Positions 26,065 to 34,307 of a stretch of 64,000 nucleotides of DNA are shown here, in pieces (position 1 is the first letter of the stretch; each line of letters starts with the position of its first letter). Location: the NCBI RefSeq assembly GCF_042679605.1, contig NZ_JBHTMU010000009.1, forward strand, positions 1-64,000, read 5' to 3'. A model generated the notes under the pieces. The model saw only the letters and a program-made list of their open reading frames with translations, did not search any database and was not told the DNA's origin. The translations under genes were made by a program, and so were the position numbers. This stretch comes from Litorisediminicola beolgyonensis. Lineage in GTDB: Bacteria > Pseudomonadota > Alphaproteobacteria > Rhodobacterales > Rhodobacteraceae.

Positions 26065-28145
26065 AGACGTTCTCCTTCGAGGACGTGAAGTCTGTCGGGG
26101 AAGCTCCAGGGCAGGGTGACGCCCTGGGCCATGAGATAGGCGCCGTCGAGTTCAAGCGGGCCTTGTGCGAGCGCAACCTCGCCGCGGCTGAGACCCGGCG
26201 GCGTGTCGGTCGTGTCGAGCCGCCGGATGCGGTAGCGCGCGTCGGGATCAAGCCCGGTCAGGCGCAGCGGACGCGGAGAGATCTGGTCGCTGGTGGCTGT
26301 CCTTGCGGCGAAGACGACGAAGCGGGACCCGTCCTCGGCAAGCTGCTCTTCGGCGGTCACGGACGGATCGGCGCTGTCGAGGCGCAGGATGTCGGCGCGG
26401 GCGCGCCAGTCGCGATTGGCTTTCCACCAGGCGGTGACCTCGGTCAGGGTCGCGGCCTCGTCCTCGGTCAGTTCGCGGGGGTCCATCTCGAAGCCAATGT
26501 GGCGCTGGGCGGCGGTCCAGGCGCGGGTGATCATCGGCAGGACGCGTCCCGAGCTGTGGCAGGTTCGCGGACCAACATGGCTGCCGGTGACAACGAGCGG
26601 CAGGAGCAGCGCGGCATCGTGCTGGATGCGGATGCGCTCGAGCGCGTCGTTGCTGTCCGAGAGCCAGACGCGCTGGCACTGTTCGAGGATGCCGAAATCG
26701 ATCCGGCCGCCGCCCGAGGCGCAGCTCTCGATCTCGACTTGCGGAAAATCGGCCCGGAGCCGTGCGAGCAGCGCATAGATGCCGCGCGTCTGCGCGGCGT
26801 CGGGCGCGGGCAGGACCCGGTTGTGATCCCACTTGATGTAGTCGATCTCATGCGCCGAGAGGACCGCGGCGATCCGGTCGTAAAGGTAGTCCGTGACCTC
26901 GGGGTTCGACAGGTCGAGCACCATCTGCTGCCGTCCGAGCGTCTGCTCGGCAGGGCCCAGCGCCCAGTCGGGATGGGCGCGGAAGGTGTCGCTCTCGGGG
27001 TTTACCATCTCCGGCTCGAACCAGATCCCGAAGCTCATGCCCTCGGCATGGACATGGTCGATCAGCGGACCCAGCCCGTCGGGATATTTGCGCGCATCGA
27101 CAACCCAGTCGCCCAGCGCCTGCCGATCATCGTCGCGGGTGCCGAACCAGCCGTCGTCGAGCACGAAACGCTCGGCCCCGAGCGCGGCGGCGCGGGTGGC
27201 GATCTCTTTCAGCGCGGGCAGCGAATGATCGAAATAGATCGCTTCCCAGCAGTTGTAATGCACCGGGCGCGGCGCGTCCGGCTTGGGCCAGGTGATGATG
27301 CGGTCGCGGAGGTGGCGCTGGAAGGTCGCGGCGCAGCCGTTGAGGCCGGTCTCGGAGCGGCAGGCATAGAGCGTCGCGGTCTCGAACCGGGTGCCGGGCG
27401 CGGTCTCGGACCCCATGGCGTTGCCGAACTGGACCTGGCGTCGGCCATCGGGAAGCTCTTCGGCCACCATGCGGTGTCCGCCGGACCAGCCGTAATGCAG
27501 CGCGGTGGCGGTGCCGCCGGTGTTGGTCGTGCCGCGTTCGGGCAGGTAGAGAAGCGGCAGATGCTCGTGCCCGGTCCGCCCGGTGCGGCTTTCGCGCAGG
27601 CGGATACCGGCGGACCAGGGTGTTGTGACCGGGCGCATCTCGCCGCACCAGCGGCCGGCGAAATCGATCATCTCGGCACAGGCGTCCGAGGCCGGAAGCA
27701 CCGGTGCGGCCAGCCAGTCTACGAGGATCGGCGCGTCCGCACCGAGCGCCGCGCGCGCGGTCAGCATGCCGGTGTCCGGATCAAGCGCCAGCTCGGCCGA
27801 GTAGCTCAGACCGAGGGCCTCGTCCCGCGCGGCAATCTCCAGCCGCGTGCCGTCGCAGCGGGCCTCGATCAGACGGAAGGCAGGCCGCAGCGGCGCGCCG
27901 CCAAGGGACCGCGCCATGAGGCCCGGCTGGCCGGGGAAGCTCTGGCTCTCTTCCGGGCAGATCGAGAGATCGGGGTGCTGGTCGAGCATACCTCCGGTCA
28001 CGTCGCGCAAAGAGGCGCGGGCGATCTCGGCCTCGAGCCCGGAGGCAACCGGCGGCCCCCAGTAGATCACCTCGGGCAGACGCCCGCCCCGGCTGGCGAG
28101 GATGAGCGTCTGCCTCGTATCGTCGAGACGATAGGTGTCGATCAT
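26061..28145 (-). CDS. alpha-galactosidase, glycoside hydrolase family 36
   Basis: Releases galactose from alpha-galactosides such as melibiose or raffinose. The product is 694 aa from the ATG at 28145. The nucleophile Asp lies in YIKWDHNR and the acid/base Asp in WLSDSNDALERIRIQ, with the family stretch VLDDGWFGTRDDD before them. No signal peptide is visible, which implies uptake of the intact sugar by the ABC transporter. It overlaps the upstream permease gene as ATGA. Confidence 0.92.
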   Translation of the reverse strand: MIDTYRLDDTRQTLILASRGGRLPEVIYWGPPVASGLEAEIARASLRDVTGGMLDQHPDLSICPEESQSFPGQPGLMARSLGGAPLRPAFRLIEARCDGTRLEIAARDEALGLSYSAELALDPDTGMLTARAALGADAPILVDWLAAPVLPASDACAEMIDFAGRWCGEMRPVTTPWSAGIRLRESRTGRTGHEHLPLLYLPERGTTNTGGTATALHYGWSGGHRMVAEELPDGRRQVQFGNAMGSETAPGTRFETATLYACRSETGLNGCAATFQRHLRDRIITWPKPDAPRPVHYNCWEAIYFDHSLPALKEIATRAAALGAERFVLDDGWFGTRDDDRQALGDWVVDARKYPDGLGPLIDHVHAEGMSFGIWFEPEMVNPESDTFRAHPDWALGPAEQTLGRQQMVLDLSNPEVTDYLYDRIAAVLSAHEIDYIKWDHNRVLPAPDAAQTRGIYALLARLRADFPQVEIESCASGGGRIDFGILEQCQRVWLSDSNDALERIRIQHDAALLLPLVVTGSHVGPRTCHSSGRVLPMITRAWTAAQRHIGFEMDPRELTEDEAATLTEVTAWWKANRDWRARADILRLDSADPSVTAEEQLAEDGSRFVVFAARTATSDQISPRPLRLTGLDPDARYRIRRLDTTDTPPGLSRGEVALAQGPLELDGAYLMAQGVTLPWSFPDRLHVLEGERL

Positions 28146-28990
28146 TTCACGGCGCCCAGCGTCAGCCCGGCGATGAAGTGGCGCTGCATCAGGAAGAACA
28201 TCGCCACCGGCGGCAGGGCCGCGACGATGCTGCCCGCGCTCATCAGGTGATAGGCGGCGCGATACTGCGCGTTGAAGCTGGTGATGCCCGCGGTGACCGG
28301 CTGGCTTTCGGCGCCCTGGGTCAGCACGACCGCCCAGAAATAGTCGTTCCAGATGAAGGTGAAGATCAGCACCGAGAGCGCCGCGATCGCGGGCTTCATC
28401 AGCGGCAGGACGACGAAGACGAAGATGCGCCATTCGGCGACGCCCTCGACCCGCGCGGCCTCGATCAACTCAAAGGGCAGGCCGCGGATGAAGTTTCGCA
28501 TGAAGAGCGTGCAGAACCCGGTCTGGAACGCGATGTGGAAGAGCACGAGCCCCATCTTGGTGTTGTAGAGACCGAGATCGAGCGTCAGGTCGCGCACCGG
28601 CACCATGAGGATCTGGAAGGGCACGAAATTGCCCGCGACGAACATGAAGAAGATCCACAGGTTGCCGCGGAACTTGTAGACGCCCAGCGCGAAGCCCGTC
28701 ATGCAGGACAAGGCCACCGCTCCGATCACCGTCGGCACCGTGATCAGGACCGAGTTCCAGAGGTAGCGCGGCATGTCGCTTTCGAAGAAGACCTTGGAGT
28801 AGTTGGCCCCGCCCTCGAACTGCGACGGCCAGCCCCAGTAATTGCCGGTGGTGAAATCGCCGTCGGGCTTGATGGAGAAGATCGCCACCGCGATCAGCGG
28901 CAGGAGCCACAGGATCAGCGCCACCGGGATCATCGACTGATAGGCGATCTGCGCGCCGCGCGGTGCCTGCTGGATGGGTCTGGGATACAT
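28142..28990 (-). CDS. sugar ABC transporter permease, MalG type
   Basis: One of two inner-membrane permeases of a CUT1 carbohydrate importer. The 282-aa protein has six hydrophobic segments and the EAA loop EAARVEGVAEWRIFVFVVLP that contacts the ATPase. It lies three bases after the partner permease and overlaps the alpha-galactosidase gene. Substrate is inferred to be an alpha- or beta-galactoside from the linked hydrolases. Confidence 0.93.
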   Translation of the reverse strand: MYPRPIQQAPRGAQIAYQSMIPVALILWLLPLIAVAIFSIKPDGDFTTGNYWGWPSQFEGGANYSKVFFESDMPRYLWNSVLITVPTVIGAVALSCMTGFALGVYKFRGNLWIFFMFVAGNFVPFQILMVPVRDLTLDLGLYNTKMGLVLFHIAFQTGFCTLFMRNFIRGLPFELIEAARVEGVAEWRIFVFVVLPLMKPAIAALSVLIFTFIWNDYFWAVVLTQGAESQPVTAGITSFNAQYRAAYHLMSAGSIVAALPPVAMFFLMQRHFIAGLTLGAVK

Positions 28991-28993
28991 GGC

Positions 28994-29917
28994 TCAGTGC
29001 CCCCGTTCCTGGCGCCACATCGACCACAGGAAGTAGGCGATGAAGACGAGCATGATGAGGAAGAGCACGACGGCGATGGCCGCGCCGTAGCCCATGCGGA
29101 AACCGTATTCGGAGAGCGCCTTTTCGAACATGTAGAAGCTCAGGACGCGGGTCGATCCGAACGGGCCGCCATTGGTCATGATCGAGATCAGGTCGAAGCT
29201 GCGGAGCGCCCCGATGATCGTCACGACGAAGGCGATGAAGGTTGCAGGCGCCAACTGCGGCAGGATCACGTGCCAGAGCATGCGCAGCCCCTTGGCACCG
29301 TCGAGCCGCGCGGCCTCGATCTGCTCGGGATCGACCGCGTTCAGACCGGTGAGATAGAGGATCATGCAATAGGCGATCTGCGGCCAGAGACCGGCGGCGA
29401 TGATGCCGTAGGTCGCAAGCGTCGGGTCTCCGAGCACGTTGATCGGCCCGAGCCCGATCCCGTCGAGCAGGATGTTCAGAAGCCCGAAGGTCGGGTCGTA
29501 GAACCAGGTGAAGACGAGGCCCACGACCACCTGGCTGATCACGAACGGGAAGAAGAACAGCGATTTGTAGATGCGGATGCCGGTCACGGTCTGGTTCAGG
29601 AAGAGCGCGATGAAAAGCCCGCCCGGGATGGCCAGAAGGTAGAGAAGGAGCCATTTCAGGTTGTTCCAGAGCGACACCTCGAAGGCGCGGTCGGTGCCGA
29701 GCTCCTGGTAATTGGCGAAGCCCACGAACTCCGGATCGCTCAGCCCGTCCCAGCGGTAGAAGCTGACATGGAAGCTCTGGAAGATCGGGAAGATCACGTA
29801 GAGCAGGAAGAAGAGCGCGCCGGGGGCGAGAAACAGCATCGGCGCGAGGATCATCCGGTGACGCTTGATCCAGCCGTTCCGGTCAGGATCGGTGTCGGGC
29901 AAGGTGGCCGTGGTCAT
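28994..29917 (-). CDS. sugar ABC transporter permease, MalF type
   Basis: The partner permease, 307 aa, with six hydrophobic segments and the EAA loop EAARLDGAKGLRMLWHVILP. It follows the substrate-binding protein gene after a 96-base gap that carries a GC-rich hairpin, a usual arrangement that lets the binding protein be made in excess. Confidence 0.93.
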   Translation of the reverse strand: MTTATLPDTDPDRNGWIKRHRMILAPMLFLAPGALFFLLYVIFPIFQSFHVSFYRWDGLSDPEFVGFANYQELGTDRAFEVSLWNNLKWLLLYLLAIPGGLFIALFLNQTVTGIRIYKSLFFFPFVISQVVVGLVFTWFYDPTFGLLNILLDGIGLGPINVLGDPTLATYGIIAAGLWPQIAYCMILYLTGLNAVDPEQIEAARLDGAKGLRMLWHVILPQLAPATFIAFVVTIIGALRSFDLISIMTNGGPFGSTRVLSFYMFEKALSEYGFRMGYGAAIAVVLFLIMLVFIAYFLWSMWRQERGH

Positions 29918-29970
29918 GGCTGTGGCTCCCGCGGAAAGGGGCGCACGGCACCGGGGCGGCGCCGGGCTTG

Positions 29971-30008
29971 GAACGCGGGCGCGCCCGAGGGCCGCCCGCG
30001 CCGCGTTC
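29971..30008 (-). promoter_or_regulatory. GC-rich hairpin between binding-protein and permease genes
   Basis: An imperfect inverted repeat whose outer arms GAACGC/GCGTTC are exact and whose inner arms are G+C only. It lies just after the binding-protein stop on the minus strand. No U-tract follows, so it is more likely an mRNA-stabilising or partial-attenuation structure than a full terminator; this is inferred from its place. Confidence 0.5.
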
Positions 30009-30013
30009 AGGGA

Positions 30014-31270
30014 TCAGTAGATGCGCTGACGCGCCTGCTCGAGACGTCCGAGGATGTCGTCGAGATTGTCCGGGAAGACCATGAACTCCTGGAAGCCTTC
30101 CATCGCGACCGACGCCATCTCTGCGGGCGCGTCGCGGTCGAAGAACTGCGCCACGCCGCCGGGGCTGTTCGACGAGAGCATCTCGAAGCCCTGCTTCAGC
30201 ATCTCGTCGTCATCGACCGAGGACGAGGCGTTGACCGGAAGCTGACCCAGCGCGTCGCCCGCGTTGATCTGGGTCTGGTTGTCGGCGGAGACCACGAAGC
30301 GCAGGAAGGCGCGCGCGGCATCCTTGTTCTCGGCACCCGAGGGGATGTGGAAAGTGTCGGTCGGCGCGTCCTCGGCCAGCTCCACATCCGCGTTGATCGC
30401 GGGGAACTGGTAGAAGTCGAGCTGGTCGTCGCTGAGACCGGCGTCGCGCAGCGGCGCCACTGCGAAGTTGCCCATCAGGTAAGCGGCGGCCTCGCCGTTG
30501 ACCATGAAGGGCAGCGCTTCCTGCCAGCTGTAGGACTGGTGGTTGTCGATGAACGCGCCCATGTCGATCAGCTCGCGCCAGTTGGCGAAGGTCTGGCGGA
30601 CGCGGTCGTCGGTCCACTCCACCTCGCCATTGGTCAGAGCCATGTGGAAGTCGTAGCCGTTGGTGCGCATGTTGAGGTAGTCGAACCAGCCACCAGCGGT
30701 CCACAGGAACTTTGTGCCGATGGTAAAGCACTTCCGGCCCGAATCGAGGATCGCCTGGCAGTTCGACTTGAAGGTCTCCCAGTCCTGCGGCTCTTCGAGA
30801 CCCAGCTCGTTATAGATGTCCTCGCGGTAGTAAACGCCCCACTGGTAGTAGGTATAGGGCACGCCCCACTGCTTGCCGTCGATGGTCATCGCGCCTTCGG
30901 TCGAGACGAGGTTCTCGGCGATCTCGGGCTCGTCCCAGAGATCGGAGATGTCCTCGAACAGGCCTGCGTCGACATAGGGACGCATGCGATTCGCGGCATA
31001 CCAGTTGGCGACATCCGGCGGGTTGGCCGTCAGGAAGTTGCGGATCTGGGTCTTGTAGGCTTCGCGGTCGATGATCGTGACCTCGACGGTGAGGTCCGGA
31101 TGCATCTCGTCGAACCGTGCGGCCATGTCCTCCATCACCGCGCGCGGCGCGGGGTTCGACATGTCCGAGAAAATCTTGAGCGTGCCAGACAGCTCCTGCG
31201 CCACGGCCGGCATCGAGAGCGCCGTCGTGGCCGCAAGCGCCGCTGCGGCGATGCGATGGGTCTTGAGCAT
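30014..31270 (-). CDS. sugar ABC transporter substrate-binding protein
   Basis: Periplasmic binding protein of the CUT1 importer, 418 aa from the ATG at 31270 preceded by a GGGAGGA ribosome binding site. A signal peptide is clear (KTHRIAAAALAATTALSMPAVA, cleaved before QE) and is followed by the extracellular solute-binding fold (TLKIFSDMSNPAP). It is the first gene of the galactoside operon and is divergent from the IclR-type regulator, with two operator-like repeats in the shared 147-base gap. Confidence 0.93.
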   Translation of the reverse strand: MLKTHRIAAAALAATTALSMPAVAQELSGTLKIFSDMSNPAPRAVMEDMAARFDEMHPDLTVEVTIIDREAYKTQIRNFLTANPPDVANWYAANRMRPYVDAGLFEDISDLWDEPEIAENLVSTEGAMTIDGKQWGVPYTYYQWGVYYREDIYNELGLEEPQDWETFKSNCQAILDSGRKCFTIGTKFLWTAGGWFDYLNMRTNGYDFHMALTNGEVEWTDDRVRQTFANWRELIDMGAFIDNHQSYSWQEALPFMVNGEAAAYLMGNFAVAPLRDAGLSDDQLDFYQFPAINADVELAEDAPTDTFHIPSGAENKDAARAFLRFVVSADNQTQINAGDALGQLPVNASSSVDDDEMLKQGFEMLSSNSPGGVAQFFDRDAPAEMASVAMEGFQEFMVFPDNLDDILGRLEQARQRIY

Positions 31271-31301
31271 GAAATCCTCCCTTAGCTCAAATGCTGGAAG
31301 T

Positions 31302-31338
31302 TCCAATATTTGAAACTTGTTGTCCAACTATTGAAACT
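31302..31338. promoter_or_regulatory. tandem operator-like repeats between the galactoside operon and iclR
   Basis: Two copies of TCCAA-N3-TTGAAACT, at 31302-31317 and 31323-31338, are spaced 21 bases start to start, two helical turns. The first copy is also a near-palindrome (GTTCCAA-TAT-TTGAAAC, 6 of 7 matched). They lie 32-68 bases upstream of the binding-protein ATG and about 80-116 bases upstream of the regulator ATG. Binding by the adjacent IclR-type protein is inference. Confidence 0.55.
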
Positions 31339-31417
31339 ATGAGCGAGTCGGGGTATGGCTGTCAACACTGCGCTTCCGGTCGGCTCGATCTGGCTAAGCG
31401 CGAAAGGGAGAGGCGGA

Positions 31418-32209
31418 ATGAACGCCATGGGAGAACGCAAAGGTAGCGGCGACGGGACGGTCGGCAAGGCGCTCGACGCGCTCGAGCTCGTGGCGCGGCA
31501 GGGCAAGCCGGTCCGGTTTTCCGATCTCCTGGCGGTGTCGCCCTGGCCCAAGGCCACGCTCTACCGCCTGCTGCAGACCCTCACGAGCCAGGGAATGCTC
31601 GCCCATGACGAGGAGACGGGCACCTACGCGCCGGGCCTGAGGCTGGTGCAGCTTGCCCATATCGCGTGGTCGCGGGCGACGCTGGCGCCAATCGCGCGGC
31701 CGTTCCTCGATGCGCTCTCCGCGCGGGTCGGCGAGACCATCCACCTTGCGCAGCTCGACCGTGGGCAGGTGCTTTATGTCGACAAGCGCAACGCCGTGCA
31801 TCCGGTCGAGATGTATTCCGAAGCCGGCAAGATCGGCCCGGGCTATTGCACCGGCGTCGGGAAGGCGATGCTCGCGCATCTGCCCGAAGCCGAGCGCGCC
31901 GAGGCGCTCAAGCTGCAGAGCTGGCACAGATATACCGACACGACGCTGACCTCGCCCGCGGCCTTCGAGGCGGAGGCGCAGGTGATCCGCGAGGAGGGGA
32001 TCGCCTTCGACCGCGAAGAGCACGAGACGGGCATCGTCTGCATCGCCGCGCCGATCCTCTCGCCATCCGGCCGGGTCCGGGGCGCGCTGTCGATCACCGG
32101 CCAGACCCGCCGGAAAAGCCTTGAAGACCTGGCGGAGCTGCGCCCCGCGCTCTGCGAAACCGCACGACAGATCGCCGCGGCGGCTGCCGATTGGCAGTAC
32201 CCGGACTGA
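31418..32209 (+). CDS. IclR-family transcriptional regulator
   Basis: A probable local regulator of the galactoside cluster. The product is 263 aa from the ATG at 31418, chosen because GGGAGAGG lies just upstream; an in-frame start at 31355 would add 21 residues. An N-terminal winged helix-turn-helix (SDLLAVSPWPKATLYRLLQT) is followed by the IclR effector domain (CTGVGKAMLAHLP, FDREEHETGIVCIAAP). It is divergent from the transporter operon and lies 26 bases before the ATPase gene. Confidence 0.92.
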   Translation: MNAMGERKGSGDGTVGKALDALELVARQGKPVRFSDLLAVSPWPKATLYRLLQTLTSQGMLAHDEETGTYAPGLRLVQLAHIAWSRATLAPIARPFLDALSARVGETIHLAQLDRGQVLYVDKRNAVHPVEMYSEAGKIGPGYCTGVGKAMLAHLPEAERAEALKLQSWHRYTDTTLTSPAAFEAEAQVIREEGIAFDREEHETGIVCIAAPILSPSGRVRGALSITGQTRRKSLEDLAELRPALCETARQIAAAAADWQYPD

Positions 32210-32235
32210 TCCTTGACCCCTGGGAGGAGACCAGA

Positions 32236-33297
32236 ATGAGCGGCGTGACCCTTGAGAAGGCGGTGAAACGATACGGCGACGTGGAGGTGATCCACGGGCT
32301 CGATCTCGAGATCGACGAGGGCGAGTTCTGCGTCTTCGTCGGGCCGTCGGGCTGCGGCAAGTCCACGCTTCTGCGCATGATCGCGGGTCTCGAAGAGACC
32401 TCCGACGGCAAGATCTTCATCGGCTCGCGCGACGTCACGCGCGTCGATGCCGCCGACCGTGGTGTCGCGATGGTGTTTCAGACCTACGCGCTTTATCCGC
32501 ACATGACGGTCGAGGAGAACATGGGGTTCGGCCTGCGCATGACCGGCCATCCGAAGGACGAGATCAAGTCCAAGGTCTCCGAGGCCGCGCGCATCCTGAA
32601 GCTTGGCGACTACCTGAAACGCAAGCCCAAGGCGCTGTCCGGCGGCCAGCGGCAGCGGGTCGCCATCGGCCGCGCCATCGTGCGCGGACCCGAGGTCTTT
32701 CTCTTCGACGAGCCGCTCTCGAACCTCGATGCGGAGCTGCGCGTCGACATGCGGGTCGAGATCGCGCGCCTGCACAAGGAGATCGGCGCGACGATGATCT
32801 ACGTCACCCACGACCAGGTCGAGGCAATGACCCTGGCCGACAAGATCGTGGTTCTGCGCGCGGGCCATATCGAACAGGTCGGCTCGCCCATGACGCTCTA
32901 CAACGATCCCGACAACCGCTTTGTCGCGGGTTTCATCGGCTCGCCGTCGATGAACTTCATCGAAGGCACCGTGCGGGGCGGCAAGGTCGATGCGCCGCTT
33001 CTGGGCGAGACCCCGGTCGATGCGCCTGTGAACCTGCCCGCGGACGGCACCGCCGTTCATGTCGGTCTGCGCCCGCAGCACCTCACGGTCGAGCCGGGCC
33101 CGTCGCCGCTGACCCTCGACATTCGCGAGCGGCTCGGAGGCGTCGCCTATGATTACCTCGTCGACGGCAAGGGCGCGCGGATCGTGGTCGAGACCCGCGC
33201 CGACGAGGAGATCGAGGAAGGCGCAACGGTGCAGCTGCGCTTCGATCCCTCGGACGCGCTGTTCTTCGACGGCGAAAGCGGCAAGCGCCTGCGGTAG
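32236..33297 (+). CDS. sugar ABC transporter ATPase (MsmK/UgpC type)
   Basis: The ATPase of the CUT1 importer, 353 aa from the ATG at 32236 with a GGGAGGAGA ribosome binding site. It has Walker A (GPSGCGKST), the signature LSGGQRQR, Walker B (VFLFDEPLSNLD) and a C-terminal TOBE-type regulatory domain (GLRPQHLTVEP). It is cotranscribed with the regulator and separated from its permeases by the divergent promoter. The 3' end is overlapped by the open frame of a convergent lipoprotein gene. Confidence 0.94.
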   Translation: MSGVTLEKAVKRYGDVEVIHGLDLEIDEGEFCVFVGPSGCGKSTLLRMIAGLEETSDGKIFIGSRDVTRVDAADRGVAMVFQTYALYPHMTVEENMGFGLRMTGHPKDEIKSKVSEAARILKLGDYLKRKPKALSGGQRQRVAIGRAIVRGPEVFLFDEPLSNLDAELRVDMRVEIARLHKEIGATMIYVTHDQVEAMTLADKIVVLRAGHIEQVGSPMTLYNDPDNRFVAGFIGSPSMNFIEGTVRGGKVDAPLLGETPVDAPVNLPADGTAVHVGLRPQHLTVEPGPSPLTLDIRERLGGVAYDYLVDGKGARIVVETRADEEIEEGATVQLRFDPSDALFFDGESGKRLR

Positions 33298-33599
33298 GTC
33301 TTTTCCCGGCTGACGCTGAAGAGCGTGAAGTTCTCGGTCTGGAAGAGCGGGGGCGTCGCGGTCTCGGCCATCAGGCTCGCCATCGCGGCGCTGCCGGTCG
33401 GGCAGGCGACCAGATCGGCGGTGTGGTCGAGATAATTGGCGGTCAGCTCGGTTTCGCCGACAAGATGGCAGGCATCGCCGTCGCCGCGATAGGGCCGGAC
33501 GAAAGTCAGCCCGGGGTCGGGGGTGACGGGCACGGGGTCCGGCATCTCGCAGGCGGCAAGGGTTGCGGCGGCGAGGCAGGCGGTCAGGGCAATACGCAT
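33153..33599 (-). CDS. small putative lipoprotein, 3' part antisense to the ABC ATPase gene
   Basis: A 148-aa open frame beginning MRIALTACLAAATLAACEMP, with a lipoprotein signal and lipobox LAAC. An AAGGATC ribosome binding site precedes it. The first ~100 residues look like a real exported protein with two further Cys (GDACHLVG, LVACPTG). The last ~49 codons run antisense through the end of the ATPase gene and are basic and Ser-rich, so the true C-terminus may lie near 33297 with loss of the original stop. Function unknown. Confidence 0.6.
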   Translation of the reverse strand: MRIALTACLAAATLAACEMPDPVPVTPDPGLTFVRPYRGDGDACHLVGETELTANYLDHTADLVACPTGSAAMASLMAETATPPLFQTENFTLFSVSREKTYRRRLPLSPSKNSASEGSKRSCTVAPSSISSSARVSTTIRAPLPSTR

Positions 33600-33642
33600 G
33601 AAATGATCCTTGGAAATGGCGCTGGGCGCGCTGGCTGAAATC

Positions 33643-33663
33643 CCGGGACCGAGCGGGTCCCGG
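33643..33663. terminator. hairpin CCGGGACC-GAGCG-GGTCCCGG between two small genes
   Basis: An 8-bp perfect stem with a five-base loop lies between the putative lipoprotein and the exported protein gene at 33717. No U-tract is present on either side. Its centre (GGGACCGAGCGG) recurs at 41553-41568 upstream of dnaN. It may be a terminator-like or repeat element. Confidence 0.4.
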
Positions 33664-33716
33664 AGATCTCAGCCTAGCAGGTCAGGGGATGTCCGCGAAG
33701 TACGGGACCGCGGTGC

Positions 33717-34220
33717 TCACTCGACCGGGCCGAGGGTCACGGCGAACTCGCCCGAGATCGCCAGTGGCTCCGACAGGTCGACCGTCCGCCCGAAGTCTGG
33801 GCTCGGTCCCATCTGACCCGAGAGGCTCCCGGAGATCGACAGGAACTCCCCGTCCACCGAAAGCTCGGACAGCTCGACCGCGAGCGCGCCTTGGTCGTCA
33901 GTGGAAAAATACCGGGTCGTCTCGCCATCCGAGAGGCTCAGAAGGCTCGCCTCGGCGCCGTTTACCGCGCCGCTCATCAAATCGAGCCCCAGCGTGAAGG
34001 TGGCGAAGGTTCCGCCACCTTCCTCGGGCCTTGCGTAGATGTTCACGCTGCCCGAGACCGCAGGCGGCTCGCCCCAACCCGACCAGTCGCTTTGCTCGGA
34101 CCAGAGCGTGTAGCTGCGAGAGGCTCCGCCGATGTCGAGCGCCAATGTCCCGCTTTCCTGCGCGGCGCTGGCACCGGCAAGGAGGACAAGAGGGGCGGCG
34201 AGCATGAAATATCTGGGCAT
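33717..34220 (-). CDS. hypothetical exported protein
   Basis: A 167-aa protein with a clear signal peptide (FMLAAPLVLLAGASA, cleaved before AQE) and a beta-rich, Gly/Ser-rich mature part without a recognised domain. A GAAAGGAT ribosome binding site precedes the ATG at 34220. It lies directly downstream of the gyrB terminator, so it probably has its own promoter in the short gap. Not recognised as a known family. Confidence 0.75.
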   Translation of the reverse strand: MPRYFMLAAPLVLLAGASAAQESGTLALDIGGASRSYTLWSEQSDWSGWGEPPAVSGSVNIYARPEEGGGTFATFTLGLDLMSGAVNGAEASLLSLSDGETTRYFSTDDQGALAVELSELSVDGEFLSISGSLSGQMGPSPDFGRTVDLSEPLAISGEFAVTLGPVE

Positions 34221-34246
34221 GGAAAATCCTTTCTGAAAACGATCGC

Positions 34247-34281
34247 AAAATCAAAAACGGCCGGGACCAATGCCCCGGCCG
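34247..34281 (-). terminator. rho-independent terminator of gyrB
   Basis: On the minus strand the stem CGGCCGGGG-CATTGG-TCCCGGCCG is followed by TTTTTGATTTT. This is a classical intrinsic terminator 27 bases after the gyrB stop. It separates gyrB from the small exported-protein gene. Confidence 0.85.
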
Positions 34282-34307
34282 CTCCTATTCGGCTATCAAC
34301 CGCTCGA

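Noticed and set aside
28178..31285. 1035-codon open frame on the plus strand opposite the ABC transporter genes
   Set aside because: Its product is an Asp/Glu/Arg/His-rich low-complexity string with no domain, and it runs antisense through three clear transporter genes. Long shadow frames are usual in high-GC DNA.
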